Source: Collinsella sp. | GTDB taxonomy: Bacteria; Actinomycetota; Coriobacteriia; Coriobacteriales; Coriobacteriaceae | NCBI GenBank assembly: GCA_019414545.1 | Contig: DXLV01000046.1 | Span: 1 to 13,141 of the forward strand | Direction of reading: 5' to 3' | Length of the DNA stretch: 13,141 nucleotides | Shown: piece by piece, positions 6,590-13,141 of the stretch | Numbering within the stretch: the stretch's first letter is position 1 | How the letters are laid out: each line of letters begins with the position of its first letter | Position numbers and translations under genes: made by a program | The notes under the pieces: model-generated | The model's input: the letters and a program-made list of their open reading frames with translations, nothing else | Databases searched by the model: none | What the model was told of the DNA's origin: nothing

Positions 6590-7804
6590 ATGGCCGATAA
6601 GATCCAGTGGGCGGGCAACACGATGCCCAAGAGCGATGACAAGCACTTGGGAATCATGAGCCTCGACCACGTGAAGAAGGCCCGCGCCTTCCACCAGTCG
6701 TTCCCCCAGTACACCGTCACTCCGCTTGCCCGCCTGGATGGCCAGGCCGCGCGCCTGGGCCTGTCCAACCTGTGCGTTAAGGACGAGAGCTATCGCTTTG
6801 GCCTCAACGCCTTTAAGGTCCTGGGCGGTTCGTTTGCCATGGCCAACTACATTGCCGACGAGACCGGCAAGGACGTTGCCGAGTGCACCTTCGATTACCT
6901 GACCTCCGATCAGCTTGCCAAGGACTTTGGCCAGGCCACCTTCTTTACCGCCACCGACGGCAACCATGGCCGCGGCGTGGCATGGGCTGCCAACAAGCTG
7001 GGCCAGAAGGCCGTCGTGCACATGCCCAAGGGTTCCACCAAGCCCCGCTTCGATAACATCGCCGCCGAGGGCGCCACGGTGACCATCGAAGAGGTCAACT
7101 ACGACGAGTGCGTGCGCATGGCCGCCGCCGAGGCCGATGCCTGCGAGCGCGGCGTCATCGTTCAGGACACCGCCTGGGAGGGCTACGAGAAGATTCCGTC
7201 CTGGATCATGGAGGGCTACGGCACCATGGCTTCCGAGGCTGCCGAGCAACTGCGCGAGATGGCCATCAACCGCCCGACGCACGTCTTTGTCCAGGCTGGC
7301 GTAGGCTCGCTCGCCGGCGCCGTGGTGGGCTACTTCACCAACCTGTATCCCGATAACCCGCCCACCTTCGTCGTGGTCGAGTGCGCTCCTGCCGCCTGCC
7401 TGTACAAGGGCGCTGCCGCCGGCGACGGCGATCCGCGCATCGTGGACGGCGACATGCCCTCCATCATGGCCGGTCTGTGCTGCGGCGAGCCTAATATTCT
7501 GGGCTGGGATATCCTGCGCAACCACACCACCGCGTTCGTGTCCTGCCCCGACTGGGTCACCGCTCGCGGCATGCGCACCCTGGGTGCTCCCGAGAAGGGC
7601 GACCCGCGCGTCATCTCCGGCGAGTCCGGCGCGGTGACCACCGGCCTGGTCGAGACCCTCATGCTCGATCCCGAGTACGCCGAGCTCAAGGAGCTCATCG
7701 GTCTGGACAAGACGAGCTCCGTGCTCTGCTTCTCCACCGAGGGCGATACGGATCCCGACCAGTATCGCCGTATTGTTTGGGAAGGCGAATATCCCACTTG
7801 CTAA
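6590..7804 (+). CDS. ygeX: 2,3-diaminopropionate ammonia-lyase
   Basis: This PLP enzyme cleaves 2,3-diaminopropionate to pyruvate and two ammonia in the cytoplasm. The 404-aa sequence follows E. coli YgeX closely throughout. The PLP lysine is K76 in RFGLNAFKVLGG. The loop TDGNHGRGVAWAA follows at 122-134 (D123), and QDTAWEGY at 192-199 holds D193; these two aspartates correspond to the general acid/base residues described for the E. coli enzyme. The glycine-rich phosphate loop is QAGVGSLAG (235-243), and the C-terminus has the family ending STEGDTD...VVWEG. The start has TAAGGAG (6575-6581) 8 nt before the ATG. It is the first gene of the ygeX-ygeY-ygeW run, 74 bp before ygeY. Codon choice is strongly biased, suggesting high expression when induced. 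Confidence 0.96.
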   Translation: MADKIQWAGNTMPKSDDKHLGIMSLDHVKKARAFHQSFPQYTVTPLARLDGQAARLGLSNLCVKDESYRFGLNAFKVLGGSFAMANYIADETGKDVAECTFDYLTSDQLAKDFGQATFFTATDGNHGRGVAWAANKLGQKAVVHMPKGSTKPRFDNIAAEGATVTIEEVNYDECVRMAAAEADACERGVIVQDTAWEGYEKIPSWIMEGYGTMASEAAEQLREMAINRPTHVFVQAGVGSLAGAVVGYFTNLYPDNPPTFVVVECAPAACLYKGAAAGDGDPRIVDGDMPSIMAGLCCGEPNILGWDILRNHTTAFVSCPDWVTARGMRTLGAPEKGDPRVISGESGAVTTGLVETLMLDPEYAELKELIGLDKTSSVLCFSTEGDTDPDQYRRIVWEGEYPTC

Positions 7805-7811
7805 TCGTTAG

Positions 7812-7838
7812 GGCGGAGTAAATAGGTATCGCTCCGCC
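7812..7838 (+). other. Stem-loop in the ygeX-ygeY gap
   Basis: GGCGGAG (7812-7818) pairs perfectly with CTCCGCC (7832-7838) across a 13-nt loop. It lies between the ygeX stop and the ygeY ribosome binding site and has no T-run after it. It may act as an mRNA processing or stability element that sets the ratio of the two products, or as a weak pause site. Confidence 0.45.
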
Positions 7839-7878
7839 ACCTCACAGGTAGATTCCTTCGTTTGAAAGGTTATGAACA

Positions 7879-9264
7879 ATGGCTAAAGAACTCGATTTCG
7901 ACGCTATCAAGGCTGCTGCTGAGTCTCACCGCGCTGACATGACCCGCTTCCTGCGCGCTATGATCTCCCATCCCTCTGAGTCCTGCGAGGAGGGTGAGGT
8001 TGTCGCTTGCATCAAGGCCGAGATGGAGAGCCTTGGCTATGACGAGGTCAAGGTCGACGGCCTGGGCAACGTTATGGGCTTTATGGGCGAGGGCGACAAG
8101 ATCATCGCCATCGACTCCCACATCGACACCGTCGGCATCGGCAACATCGAGAACTGGGATGCCGATCCCTATGAGGGCTACGAGACCGACGAGATCATCT
8201 ACGGCCGCGGCGGCTCCGACCAGGAGGGTGGCATGGCTTCTGCTACCTACGCTGCCAAGATGATGAAGGACATGGGCCTCATCCCCGAGGGCTACAAGAT
8301 CATGGTCGTCGGCACCGTCCAGGAAGAGGACTGCGACGGCATGTGCTGGCAGTACATCTACAACAAGGACGGCATTAAGCCCGAGTTCGTCATTTCCACT
8401 GAGCCCACCGACGGCGGCATCTATCGCGGTCACCGCGGCCGCATGGAGATCCGCGTCGACGTTCACGGCACCTCCTGCCACGGTTCCGCTCCCGACCGCG
8501 GCGACAACGCCATCTACAAGATGGCCGACATCATCGCCGACGTCCGCGCCCTCAACAACAACGGCTGCGACGAGTCGACCGACATCAAGGGCCTCGTCAA
8601 GATGCTCGACCCCAAGTACAACCCCGAGCACTTTGAGGACGCCCGCTTCCTGGGCCGCGGCACCTGCACCGTCAGCCAGATCTTCTACACCAGCCCCAGC
8701 CGCTGCGCTGTCGCTGACTCCTGCGCCATCTCCATCGACCGTCGCATGACCGCCGGCGAGACCTGGGAGTCCTGCCTGGACGAGATCCGCAACCTGCCGG
8801 CCGCCAAGAAGTACGGCGACGACGTGAAGGTCTCCATGTACATGTACGACCGTCCGTCCTGGACCGGAGAGGTCTACGAGACCGAGGCTTACTTCCCCAC
8901 GTGGATCAACAAGGAGACCGCTCCGCACGTCAAGGCCCTCGTCGACGCCCACAAGGCCATGTTCGGTGACGAGCGCATCGGCTGCGAGCCCAGCATGGAC
9001 AAGCGCACCGGTCGTCCGCTGTGCGACAAGTGGACCTTCTCCACGAACTGCGTTTCCATCCAGGGCCGCTATGGCATCCCCTGCGTTGGCTTTGGCCCGG
9101 GTGCCGAGTCTCAGGCTCACGCTCCCAACGAGGTCACCTACAAGGACGACCTGGTCACCGCTGCCGCCATGTATGTTGCTGCTTTGAACCTCTACGATCC
9201 GAGCCAGGCCGATGGCGACGCTACCGTGTTCCGCGCTGGTCTGACCAACAACAAGATCGACTAG
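7879..9264 (+). CDS. ygeY: M20-family metallo-amidohydrolase YgeY
   Basis: The 461-aa product is an M20 (ArgE/DapE/carboxypeptidase type) zinc hydrolase of the YgeY group. The metal site is complete: H81 and D83 in SHIDTV, the bridging D114 in GRGGSDQEGG, base/ligand pair E149-E150 in QEED, E175 in STEPTDGG, and H414 in ESQAHAPNE. The dimerisation or lid part sits between about 185 and 300 and includes HGTSCHGSAPDRGDNA. Family enzymes hydrolyse N-acyl or N-carbamoyl amino acids. Sitting between ygeX and ygeW, the likely job is to free 2,3-diaminopropionate from a ureido or acyl precursor; substrate is inferred from context. The start has AAAGG (7865-7869) 9 nt upstream; an earlier ATG at 7872 is out of frame. 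Lysine codons are almost all AAG, a sign of strong expression. Confidence 0.93.
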   Translation: MAKELDFDAIKAAAESHRADMTRFLRAMISHPSESCEEGEVVACIKAEMESLGYDEVKVDGLGNVMGFMGEGDKIIAIDSHIDTVGIGNIENWDADPYEGYETDEIIYGRGGSDQEGGMASATYAAKMMKDMGLIPEGYKIMVVGTVQEEDCDGMCWQYIYNKDGIKPEFVISTEPTDGGIYRGHRGRMEIRVDVHGTSCHGSAPDRGDNAIYKMADIIADVRALNNNGCDESTDIKGLVKMLDPKYNPEHFEDARFLGRGTCTVSQIFYTSPSRCAVADSCAISIDRRMTAGETWESCLDEIRNLPAAKKYGDDVKVSMYMYDRPSWTGEVYETEAYFPTWINKETAPHVKALVDAHKAMFGDERIGCEPSMDKRTGRPLCDKWTFSTNCVSIQGRYGIPCVGFGPGAESQAHAPNEVTYKDDLVTAAAMYVAALNLYDPSQADGDATVFRAGLTNNKID

Positions 9265-9286
9265 TCCCATTCCTTGATCTTGTTGA

Positions 9287-9330
9287 GCCGGGGACTGCCT
9301 GTGTCCCCGGCACCCCCTGTTGACTTGGGG
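9287..9330 (+). other. GC-rich hairpin with competing pairings in the ygeY-ygeW gap
   Basis: GCCGGGGAC (9287-9295) pairs perfectly with GTCCCCGGC (9303-9311) over a 7-nt loop. A second CCCC (9314-9317) can pair with GGGG (9327-9330) just downstream. The order GGGG-CCCC-CCCC-GGGG would also allow partners to be swapped. It begins 22 bp after the ygeY stop in a 201-bp gap, and no T-run follows. The remaining 135 bp to ygeW show no gene or clear promoter. It could be an mRNA 3'-end protecting structure, an attenuator, or a dispersed palindromic repeat. Confidence 0.5.
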
Positions 9331-9465
9331 CCCGCGGTCGTTATCTCCCATGCTTCCTCAACGGTAGCGGGTCCTCGTCATAGCGCTCTGCATGTTCTAG
9401 CCACACGCGCATGCCGGAGCACATCTACTCATTGCGATCGTTTCATCTATGGAAAGGATATTTAC

Positions 9466-10668
9466 ATGGACGCCAAGTTTACCGAGCTCGTCGAGCAGCT
9501 GAACGGCCTCGATTTTAAGGGCATGTACGGCAGCGACTTCCTGCACACCTGGGATAAGACCACCGATGAGCTCAAGGCTCTCTACATCGTTGCCGACGCC
9601 CTGCGCGAGCTGCGTGAGAACAACGTTTCGTCCAAGATCTTCGACTCGGGCCTGGCCGTCTCCCTGTTCCGCGACAACTCCACCCGTACGCGCTTCTCCT
9701 TCTCTAAGGCCGCCAACCTGCTCGGCCTCGAGCTGCAGGACCTGGACGAGAAGAAGTCCCAGATCGCTCACGGCGAGACCGTCCGCGAGACCGCTACCAT
9801 GATCTCCTTCATGGCCGACGTCATCGGCATCCGCGACGACATGTACATCGGCAAGGGCGACGCCTACATGGCCGAGGTCTCCGAGTCTGTCCAGCAGGCC
9901 TACGAGGACGGCGTTCTGGATCACCGTCCCACGCTCATCTCCCTGCAGTCCGACTCCGATCACCCCACGCAGTCCTCTGCCGACATGCTCTACCTCATCA
10001 ACGAGTTTGGCGGTCTTGAGAACCTCAAGGGCAAGAAGGTTGCCGTCACCTGGGCCTATTCGCCCTCTTACGGCAAGCCGCTGTCCTGCCCGCAGTCGCT
10101 GATCAGCCTGCTGCCCCGCTTTGGCATGGACGTCACCCTGGCCCACCCCGAGGGCTACGACCTCATGCCCGAGGTCGTCGAGCGCGCCAAGGGCTATGCC
10201 GCCGAGTCCGGCACCACCTTTAAGCAGGTCAACACCATGGCCGAGGCCTTCGAGGGCGCCGACATCGTGATCCCCAAGAGCTGGGCTCCGTTTGCCGCCA
10301 TGGAGAAGCGTACCAACCTGTACGCCGAGGGCGACGACGCCGGCATCGCAGCGCTCGAGAAGGAGCTGCTCGCTCAGAACGCCACCCATCAGGACTGGTG
10401 CTCCACGACCGAGCTCATGGAGAAGACCGCCAACGGCCAGGACACCATCTTTATGCATCCGCTGCCCGCCGACATCTCCGGTGCCTCCTGCGAGCACGGC
10501 GAGGTCAACGCCGACGTCTTTGACATGCATCGTGTGGGCATGTACAAGGAGGCCAGCTACAAGCCGTACGCCATCGCAGCCATGATGTTCCTGCAGAAGG
10601 TTGCCGATCCCGCCGCTACCCTCAAGGCCCTCGACGAGCGCAACACCGCCCGTTGGTTCCAGGCCTAA
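9466..10668 (+). CDS. ygeW: YgeW-type transcarbamylase
   Basis: The 400-aa protein belongs to the aspartate/ornithine carbamoyltransferase superfamily. The carbamoyl phosphate loop is STRTR (72-76). The second signature DHPTQ lies at 165-169, and the HPLPAD block is at 331-336 followed by ISGASCEHGEV, which is specific for YgeW rather than for ArgF. YgeW enzymes did not use ornithine or aspartate in early tests. I recall a later proposal that they act on a diureidopropionate in purine breakdown, which would yield carbamoyl phosphate; this is not verified here. ATG 9466 is chosen because AAAGGA (9453-9458) sits 7 nt upstream; the frame is open back to 9274 but that part is the hairpin region. 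No carbamate kinase is in the window to use carbamoyl phosphate. It is the last gene before the terminator at 10692. Confidence 0.94.
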   Translation: MDAKFTELVEQLNGLDFKGMYGSDFLHTWDKTTDELKALYIVADALRELRENNVSSKIFDSGLAVSLFRDNSTRTRFSFSKAANLLGLELQDLDEKKSQIAHGETVRETATMISFMADVIGIRDDMYIGKGDAYMAEVSESVQQAYEDGVLDHRPTLISLQSDSDHPTQSSADMLYLINEFGGLENLKGKKVAVTWAYSPSYGKPLSCPQSLISLLPRFGMDVTLAHPEGYDLMPEVVERAKGYAAESGTTFKQVNTMAEAFEGADIVIPKSWAPFAAMEKRTNLYAEGDDAGIAALEKELLAQNATHQDWCSTTELMEKTANGQDTIFMHPLPADISGASCEHGEVNADVFDMHRVGMYKEASYKPYAIAAMMFLQKVADPAATLKALDERNTARWFQA

Positions 10669-10691
10669 AGCCGCGCTGAGGTAAGCCATGT

Positions 10692-10730
10692 AAAGGGGGC
10701 GCTCTGCCAACCGGCGGGGTGCCCCTTTTT
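10692..10730 (+). terminator. Intrinsic terminator of the ygeX-ygeY-ygeW run
   Basis: A continuous 17-bp stem (10692-10708 with 10713-10729, including several G-U pairs) closes on an AACC loop. The right arm ends in TTTTT at 10726-10730. It starts 24 bp after the ygeW stop. It separates the ygeXYW unit from mocA-hyuA. Confidence 0.9.
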
Positions 10731-10818
10731 GCATCGTGGGCGTGCGGGATAAGCGCTTTCGATGTAGATGCCCCGCGACACGAGTTATGGGTACGATGGT
10801 TTCAGGGGAGGTATCGCC

Positions 10819-11433
10819 ATGAAACTTGGTTGCGTCATTATGGCTTCGGGCGAGGGCAAGCGGTTTGGCTCTAACAAGATGCTTGCCGATATCTATGGCA
10901 AGCCGCTGATTGCGCGGACCATCGATTCGGTTCCCCGGGGCTTTGACGTCGTGGTTTCGACGCGTTGGCCCGAGGTCGCCCAGATTTGCGAGGACAAGCA
11001 TTGCCCGTGTGTGCTGCACGATGGCAAGCTGCGCAGCGAAAGCGTCCGTGCGGGCCTTTCGTGGGGAGTCGAACGCAACTGGAAAGGTTGCCTCTTTTTG
11101 CCGGGCGACCAGCCGCTCGTGAGTTCAGATTCTTTTGAGGCTATGGTTCGTGCATTTGACGAGCGTGGCCGCAAGCATCCGGTGCGTCTTGCGTGCAACG
11201 GTGAGCCTTCGAGCCCGGTGCTCTTTCCGGCGGAACTGTTCGATGCACTTATGTGTCTTGAGGGTAAGGACGGCGGCGGTTCGATCCTCAAGGACCGTAC
11301 CGACGTGGTGCTGGTCGAGGCGCGTGCCTACGAGCTGTGGGACGTCGATACCGTCAAGGGACAGCGACGCATAACGGAGCATATTGCCGCCTGCTCGTAT
11401 TTTGATCGCGTGGCCAACTGCATCAATCAATAA
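10819..11433 (+). CDS. mocA: MocA/YgfJ-like molybdenum cofactor nucleotidyltransferase
   Basis: The 204-aa protein is a MobA-like NTP transferase. The N-terminal nucleotide loop is VIMASGEGKRFGSNKM (about 6-21), followed by RSESVRAGL and LPGDQPLV. The DQP triplet after the glycine is typical of cytidylyltransferases of the MocA branch rather than the guanylyl-adding MobA. PSSPVLFPAELF and GGGSIL match the later family motifs. MocA adds CMP to molybdopterin-molybdenum for xanthine-dehydrogenase-type enzymes; the E. coli homologue ygfJ lies in the same purine cluster with yqeBC, where it is tied to selenium-dependent molybdenum hydroxylases. The start at 10819 has AGGGGAGG (10804-10811) 7 nt upstream; the frame extends 17 codons further up without a better site. 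Its stop codon overlaps the hyuA ribosome binding site, so the two are co-translated. Confidence 0.88.
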   Translation: MKLGCVIMASGEGKRFGSNKMLADIYGKPLIARTIDSVPRGFDVVVSTRWPEVAQICEDKHCPCVLHDGKLRSESVRAGLSWGVERNWKGCLFLPGDQPLVSSDSFEAMVRAFDERGRKHPVRLACNGEPSSPVLFPAELFDALMCLEGKDGGGSILKDRTDVVLVEARAYELWDVDTVKGQRRITEHIAACSYFDRVANCINQ

Positions 11434-11442
11434 GGAGCAATT

Positions 11443-12810
11443 ATGATCATCATCAAAAACGGCGCGCTCGTGACGCCACAGGGACTTCGCCGCGCCGATC
11501 TTGCCATGGAGGGCGACAAGATCGTGCGGATCGCCGCGGCGATTGAGCCGGCCGAGGGCGATACCGTCGAGGATGCTGCGGGCTGCTGGGTGTTCCCGGG
11601 CTTTATCGATGGGCACACGCACATGCAGTGCTGGACCGGCATGGATTGGACAGCCGATAGCTTTGAGACCGGCACGCGCGCGGCTGCCTGCGGCGGCACG
11701 ACGACCATTGTGGACTACGCGACGGCCGATCGCGGCGTGACCATGCCCGATGCCTTGGTCGAGTGGCATCATCGCGCCGACGGCACCTGCACCGCCAACT
11801 ATGCCTTCCATATGGCGCTTGCCGAGTGGAATGAGCGCAACCGCGCCGATCTTTCGGCCATGCGCGAGGCGGGCGTGTCGTCGTTTAAGACCTACTTTGC
11901 CTACGACCATCTGCGCCTGGACGATGCCGAGGCGCTCGAGGTGCTGGAGGAGCTCAAGCGCGTGGGCGGTATCCTGTGCGTGCATTGCGAGAACGGCACG
12001 TTGGTCAACGCGCTGCAGAAGCGCGTGTTTGAGCAGGGTATCCACGGGCCCGAGGGCCATGCGCTCAGCCGTCCGGACGTGTGTGAGGCCGAGGCCGCGA
12101 GCCGCCTGCTGTATCTGGCGCACTTGGCCGGGGACGCTCCGGTCAACGTGGTGCACCTTTCGACCAAGCTGGGGCTCGAGGCCATTCGCGCTGCCAAAGC
12201 GCACGGGCAGAAGAACATCTATGTCGAGACCTGCCCTCAGTATCTGATGCTCGACGACACCTGCTATCTGGAGCAGGGCGAGGACGGCTTTGCGGGCGCC
12301 AAGTACGTGATGAGCCCGCCGCTGCGCCATGCCGGTGACCGTGCCGCGCTGCGCGAGGCGCTTGTGGCTGGCGAGATCGATACTATTGCGACCGATCATT
12401 GCAGCTTTAACCTGCACGGGCAAAAGGACCGAGGACGCGATGATTTCCGCGCGATTCCCAACGGCGGGCCCGGCGTGGAGCATCGTCCCGTTGCGATTGC
12501 CACGAGCTTTGAGGGACAGCTGGGTCCCGAGGATCTGTGCCGCTTGATGAGCGAGAATCCGGCGCGCGTTTTTGGCATGTATCCGCGCAAGGGCTGTCTT
12601 GCCGAGGGCGCCGATGCCGACGTGTGCGTGTGGGATCCGTGCGCGCGTTGGACGATCAGCGCCGCGACGCAGCATCAGGCCGTGGACTACACGCCGCTCG
12701 AGGGCTTTGAGGCACATGGCCGCGCCAAGGCCGTGTTTGTGAACGGCGTGCTGGCGGCACGCGACGGCGAGCCCACCGGAGCCCAACCCGGCCGCTACGT
12801 CCCCCGCTAA
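11443..12810 (+). CDS. hyuA: D-hydantoinase/dihydropyrimidinase-family amidohydrolase
   Basis: The 455-aa enzyme has every metal-site residue of the cyclic amidohydrolase family: H58 and H60 in GFIDGHTHM, the lysine to be carboxylated K149 in SSFKTYFAYD, H181 in VHCEN, H238 in VVHLS, and D318 in ATDHCSF. It opens five- or six-membered cyclic ureides to N-carbamoyl acids. E. coli HyuA of the equivalent cluster is described as a D-stereospecific phenylhydantoinase, and homologues are in the anaerobic uric acid clusters, so a ring from purine reduction is the likely substrate (inference). AAGGAG (11432-11437) overlaps the mocA stop and lies 5 nt before the ATG, giving translational coupling with a 9-bp gap. 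Only 20 bp separate its stop from the convergent yqeC end, where GCTAA-A-TTAGC (12821-12831) forms a short palindrome. Confidence 0.93.
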   Translation: MIIIKNGALVTPQGLRRADLAMEGDKIVRIAAAIEPAEGDTVEDAAGCWVFPGFIDGHTHMQCWTGMDWTADSFETGTRAAACGGTTTIVDYATADRGVTMPDALVEWHHRADGTCTANYAFHMALAEWNERNRADLSAMREAGVSSFKTYFAYDHLRLDDAEALEVLEELKRVGGILCVHCENGTLVNALQKRVFEQGIHGPEGHALSRPDVCEAEAASRLLYLAHLAGDAPVNVVHLSTKLGLEAIRAAKAHGQKNIYVETCPQYLMLDDTCYLEQGEDGFAGAKYVMSPPLRHAGDRAALREALVAGEIDTIATDHCSFNLHGQKDRGRDDFRAIPNGGPGVEHRPVAIATSFEGQLGPEDLCRLMSENPARVFGMYPRKGCLAEGADADVCVWDPCARWTISAATQHQAVDYTPLEGFEAHGRAKAVFVNGVLAARDGEPTGAQPGRYVPR

Positions 12811-12830
12811 CAGGAAGGCCGCTAAATTAG

Positions 12831-13141
12831 CTACCCCTGGAGGCTGGTGGCGATGAGGGGGCGGCCGAGGGCTGCCTCGAAGCGATCTGCCATTGTTGGG
12901 TCGGCAAGCGTGTCGACTTGGTTGAGCATGATGTGGGCATTGTTGAGGTTCAGCATCTGCAGCTCGGCATTGAGCACCTGGGCGACGCGCTCTGGGGTGG
13001 CAGCGTCGGTGGGCTCGCAGCCGCAGCGCTCGCAGAAGAGCTCGGGGCGGTGGACAACCTCGGCGACGGGCTTGCCCAGCCCCGAGGCGCCGACGACCCA
13101 GACAACGTTTGCCGTGGCGGCGGGAATAACCGGCTCCCAGG
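12831..13141 (-). CDS. yqeC: YqeC, selenium-dependent hydroxylase accessory protein (C-terminal part)
   Basis: The minus strand carries an open frame from the right edge to a TAG at 12833-12831, giving the last 102 residues of a longer protein; its start lies beyond the window. The visible part reads EPVIPAATANVVWVVGASG, then GLGKP, VHRPELF, a CERCGC cluster, and TPERVAQVL. This pattern (EPVIP...GKP...VHRP..F...TPE.VA.VL...LNQVD) fits the YqeC family of putative selenium-dependent molybdenum hydroxylase accessory proteins. LNQVDTLAD near the end resembles the guanine-specific NKxD region of P-loop GTPases; its N-terminal P-loop would be off the window. The gene is convergent with hyuA. Together with mocA it indicates that a selenium- and molybdenum-containing hydroxylase, such as a xanthine dehydrogenase, is encoded nearby. 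Confidence 0.85.
   Translation of the reverse strand, partial: WEPVIPAATANVVWVVGASGLGKPVAEVVHRPELFCERCGCEPTDAATPERVAQVLNAELQMLNLNNAHIMLNQVDTLADPTMADRFEAALGRPLIATSLQG

Noticed and set aside
7870..9351. 493-aa minus-strand open frame antisense to ygeY
   Set aside because: Its Val/Gly/Ala/Asp-rich composition is the usual reverse-strand image of a codon-biased GC-rich gene; ygeY has complete active-site motifs. The same applies to long minus frames over ygeX, ygeW and hyuA.

Overview
The window looks like a chromosomal segment of a gut anaerobe of the class Coriobacteriia (Actinomycetota), most likely Collinsella or a close relative. The basis is the moderately high GC content, the strong preference for C- or G-ending codons in the metabolic genes, and the mix of anaerobic purine-catabolism genes with YheO-type regulation. 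This placement is inference from gene content; no rRNA or other marker is present.

Left third (1-4514), accessory. A possible truncated gene runs off the left edge on the minus strand. A 707-aa DUF262/DUF1524 protein of the GmrSD type (probable anti-phage nuclease) follows, ending in a 16-bp hairpin. Next is a small unrecognised minus-strand gene (2401-2823). A 368-bp non-coding region then holds a large 46-nt hairpin (2972-3017) and four copies of a 17-bp motif at an exact 33-bp period (3041-3156), directly in front of an AAA/DUF4143 ATPase gene (3192-4514). These genes use more A/T-ending codons than the metabolic genes.

Middle (4552-6589). A single-span membrane protein with a Pro/Ala/Thr-rich N-terminal region and a PAS/HTH regulator of the YheO family lie on the minus strand. 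The regulator diverges from ygeX across a 277-bp region carrying two copies of the same dyad, AACAAA-N3-TTTGTT, in opposite orientation and 51 bp apart.

Right half (6590-13141), metabolic. ygeX (diaminopropionate ammonia-lyase), ygeY (M20 amidohydrolase) and ygeW (transcarbamylase family) form one run closed by a textbook intrinsic terminator at 10692-10730. A second transcription unit, mocA/ygfJ-like plus hyuA, follows with translational coupling. It converges on the C-terminal part of yqeC, which is cut by the right edge. The same gene set forms a cluster in E. coli (ygeWXY-hyuA...yqeC-ygfJ). In gut anaerobes, homologues of several of these genes have been linked to anaerobic uric acid/purine breakdown. 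A coherent reading is: HyuA opens a hydropyrimidine/hydantoin-type ring to a ureido acid, YgeW and YgeY remove carbamoyl groups, and YgeX splits 2,3-diaminopropionate to pyruvate and ammonia. MocA and YqeC would help mature a selenium- and molybdenum-dependent hydroxylase encoded outside the window. The step order is inference; the enzyme families are clear from sequence.

The parts least explained by known annotation are the 33-bp-phased array and hairpin upstream of the ATPase and the twin operator pair upstream of ygeX. No tRNA, rRNA, IS element or CRISPR array was seen.
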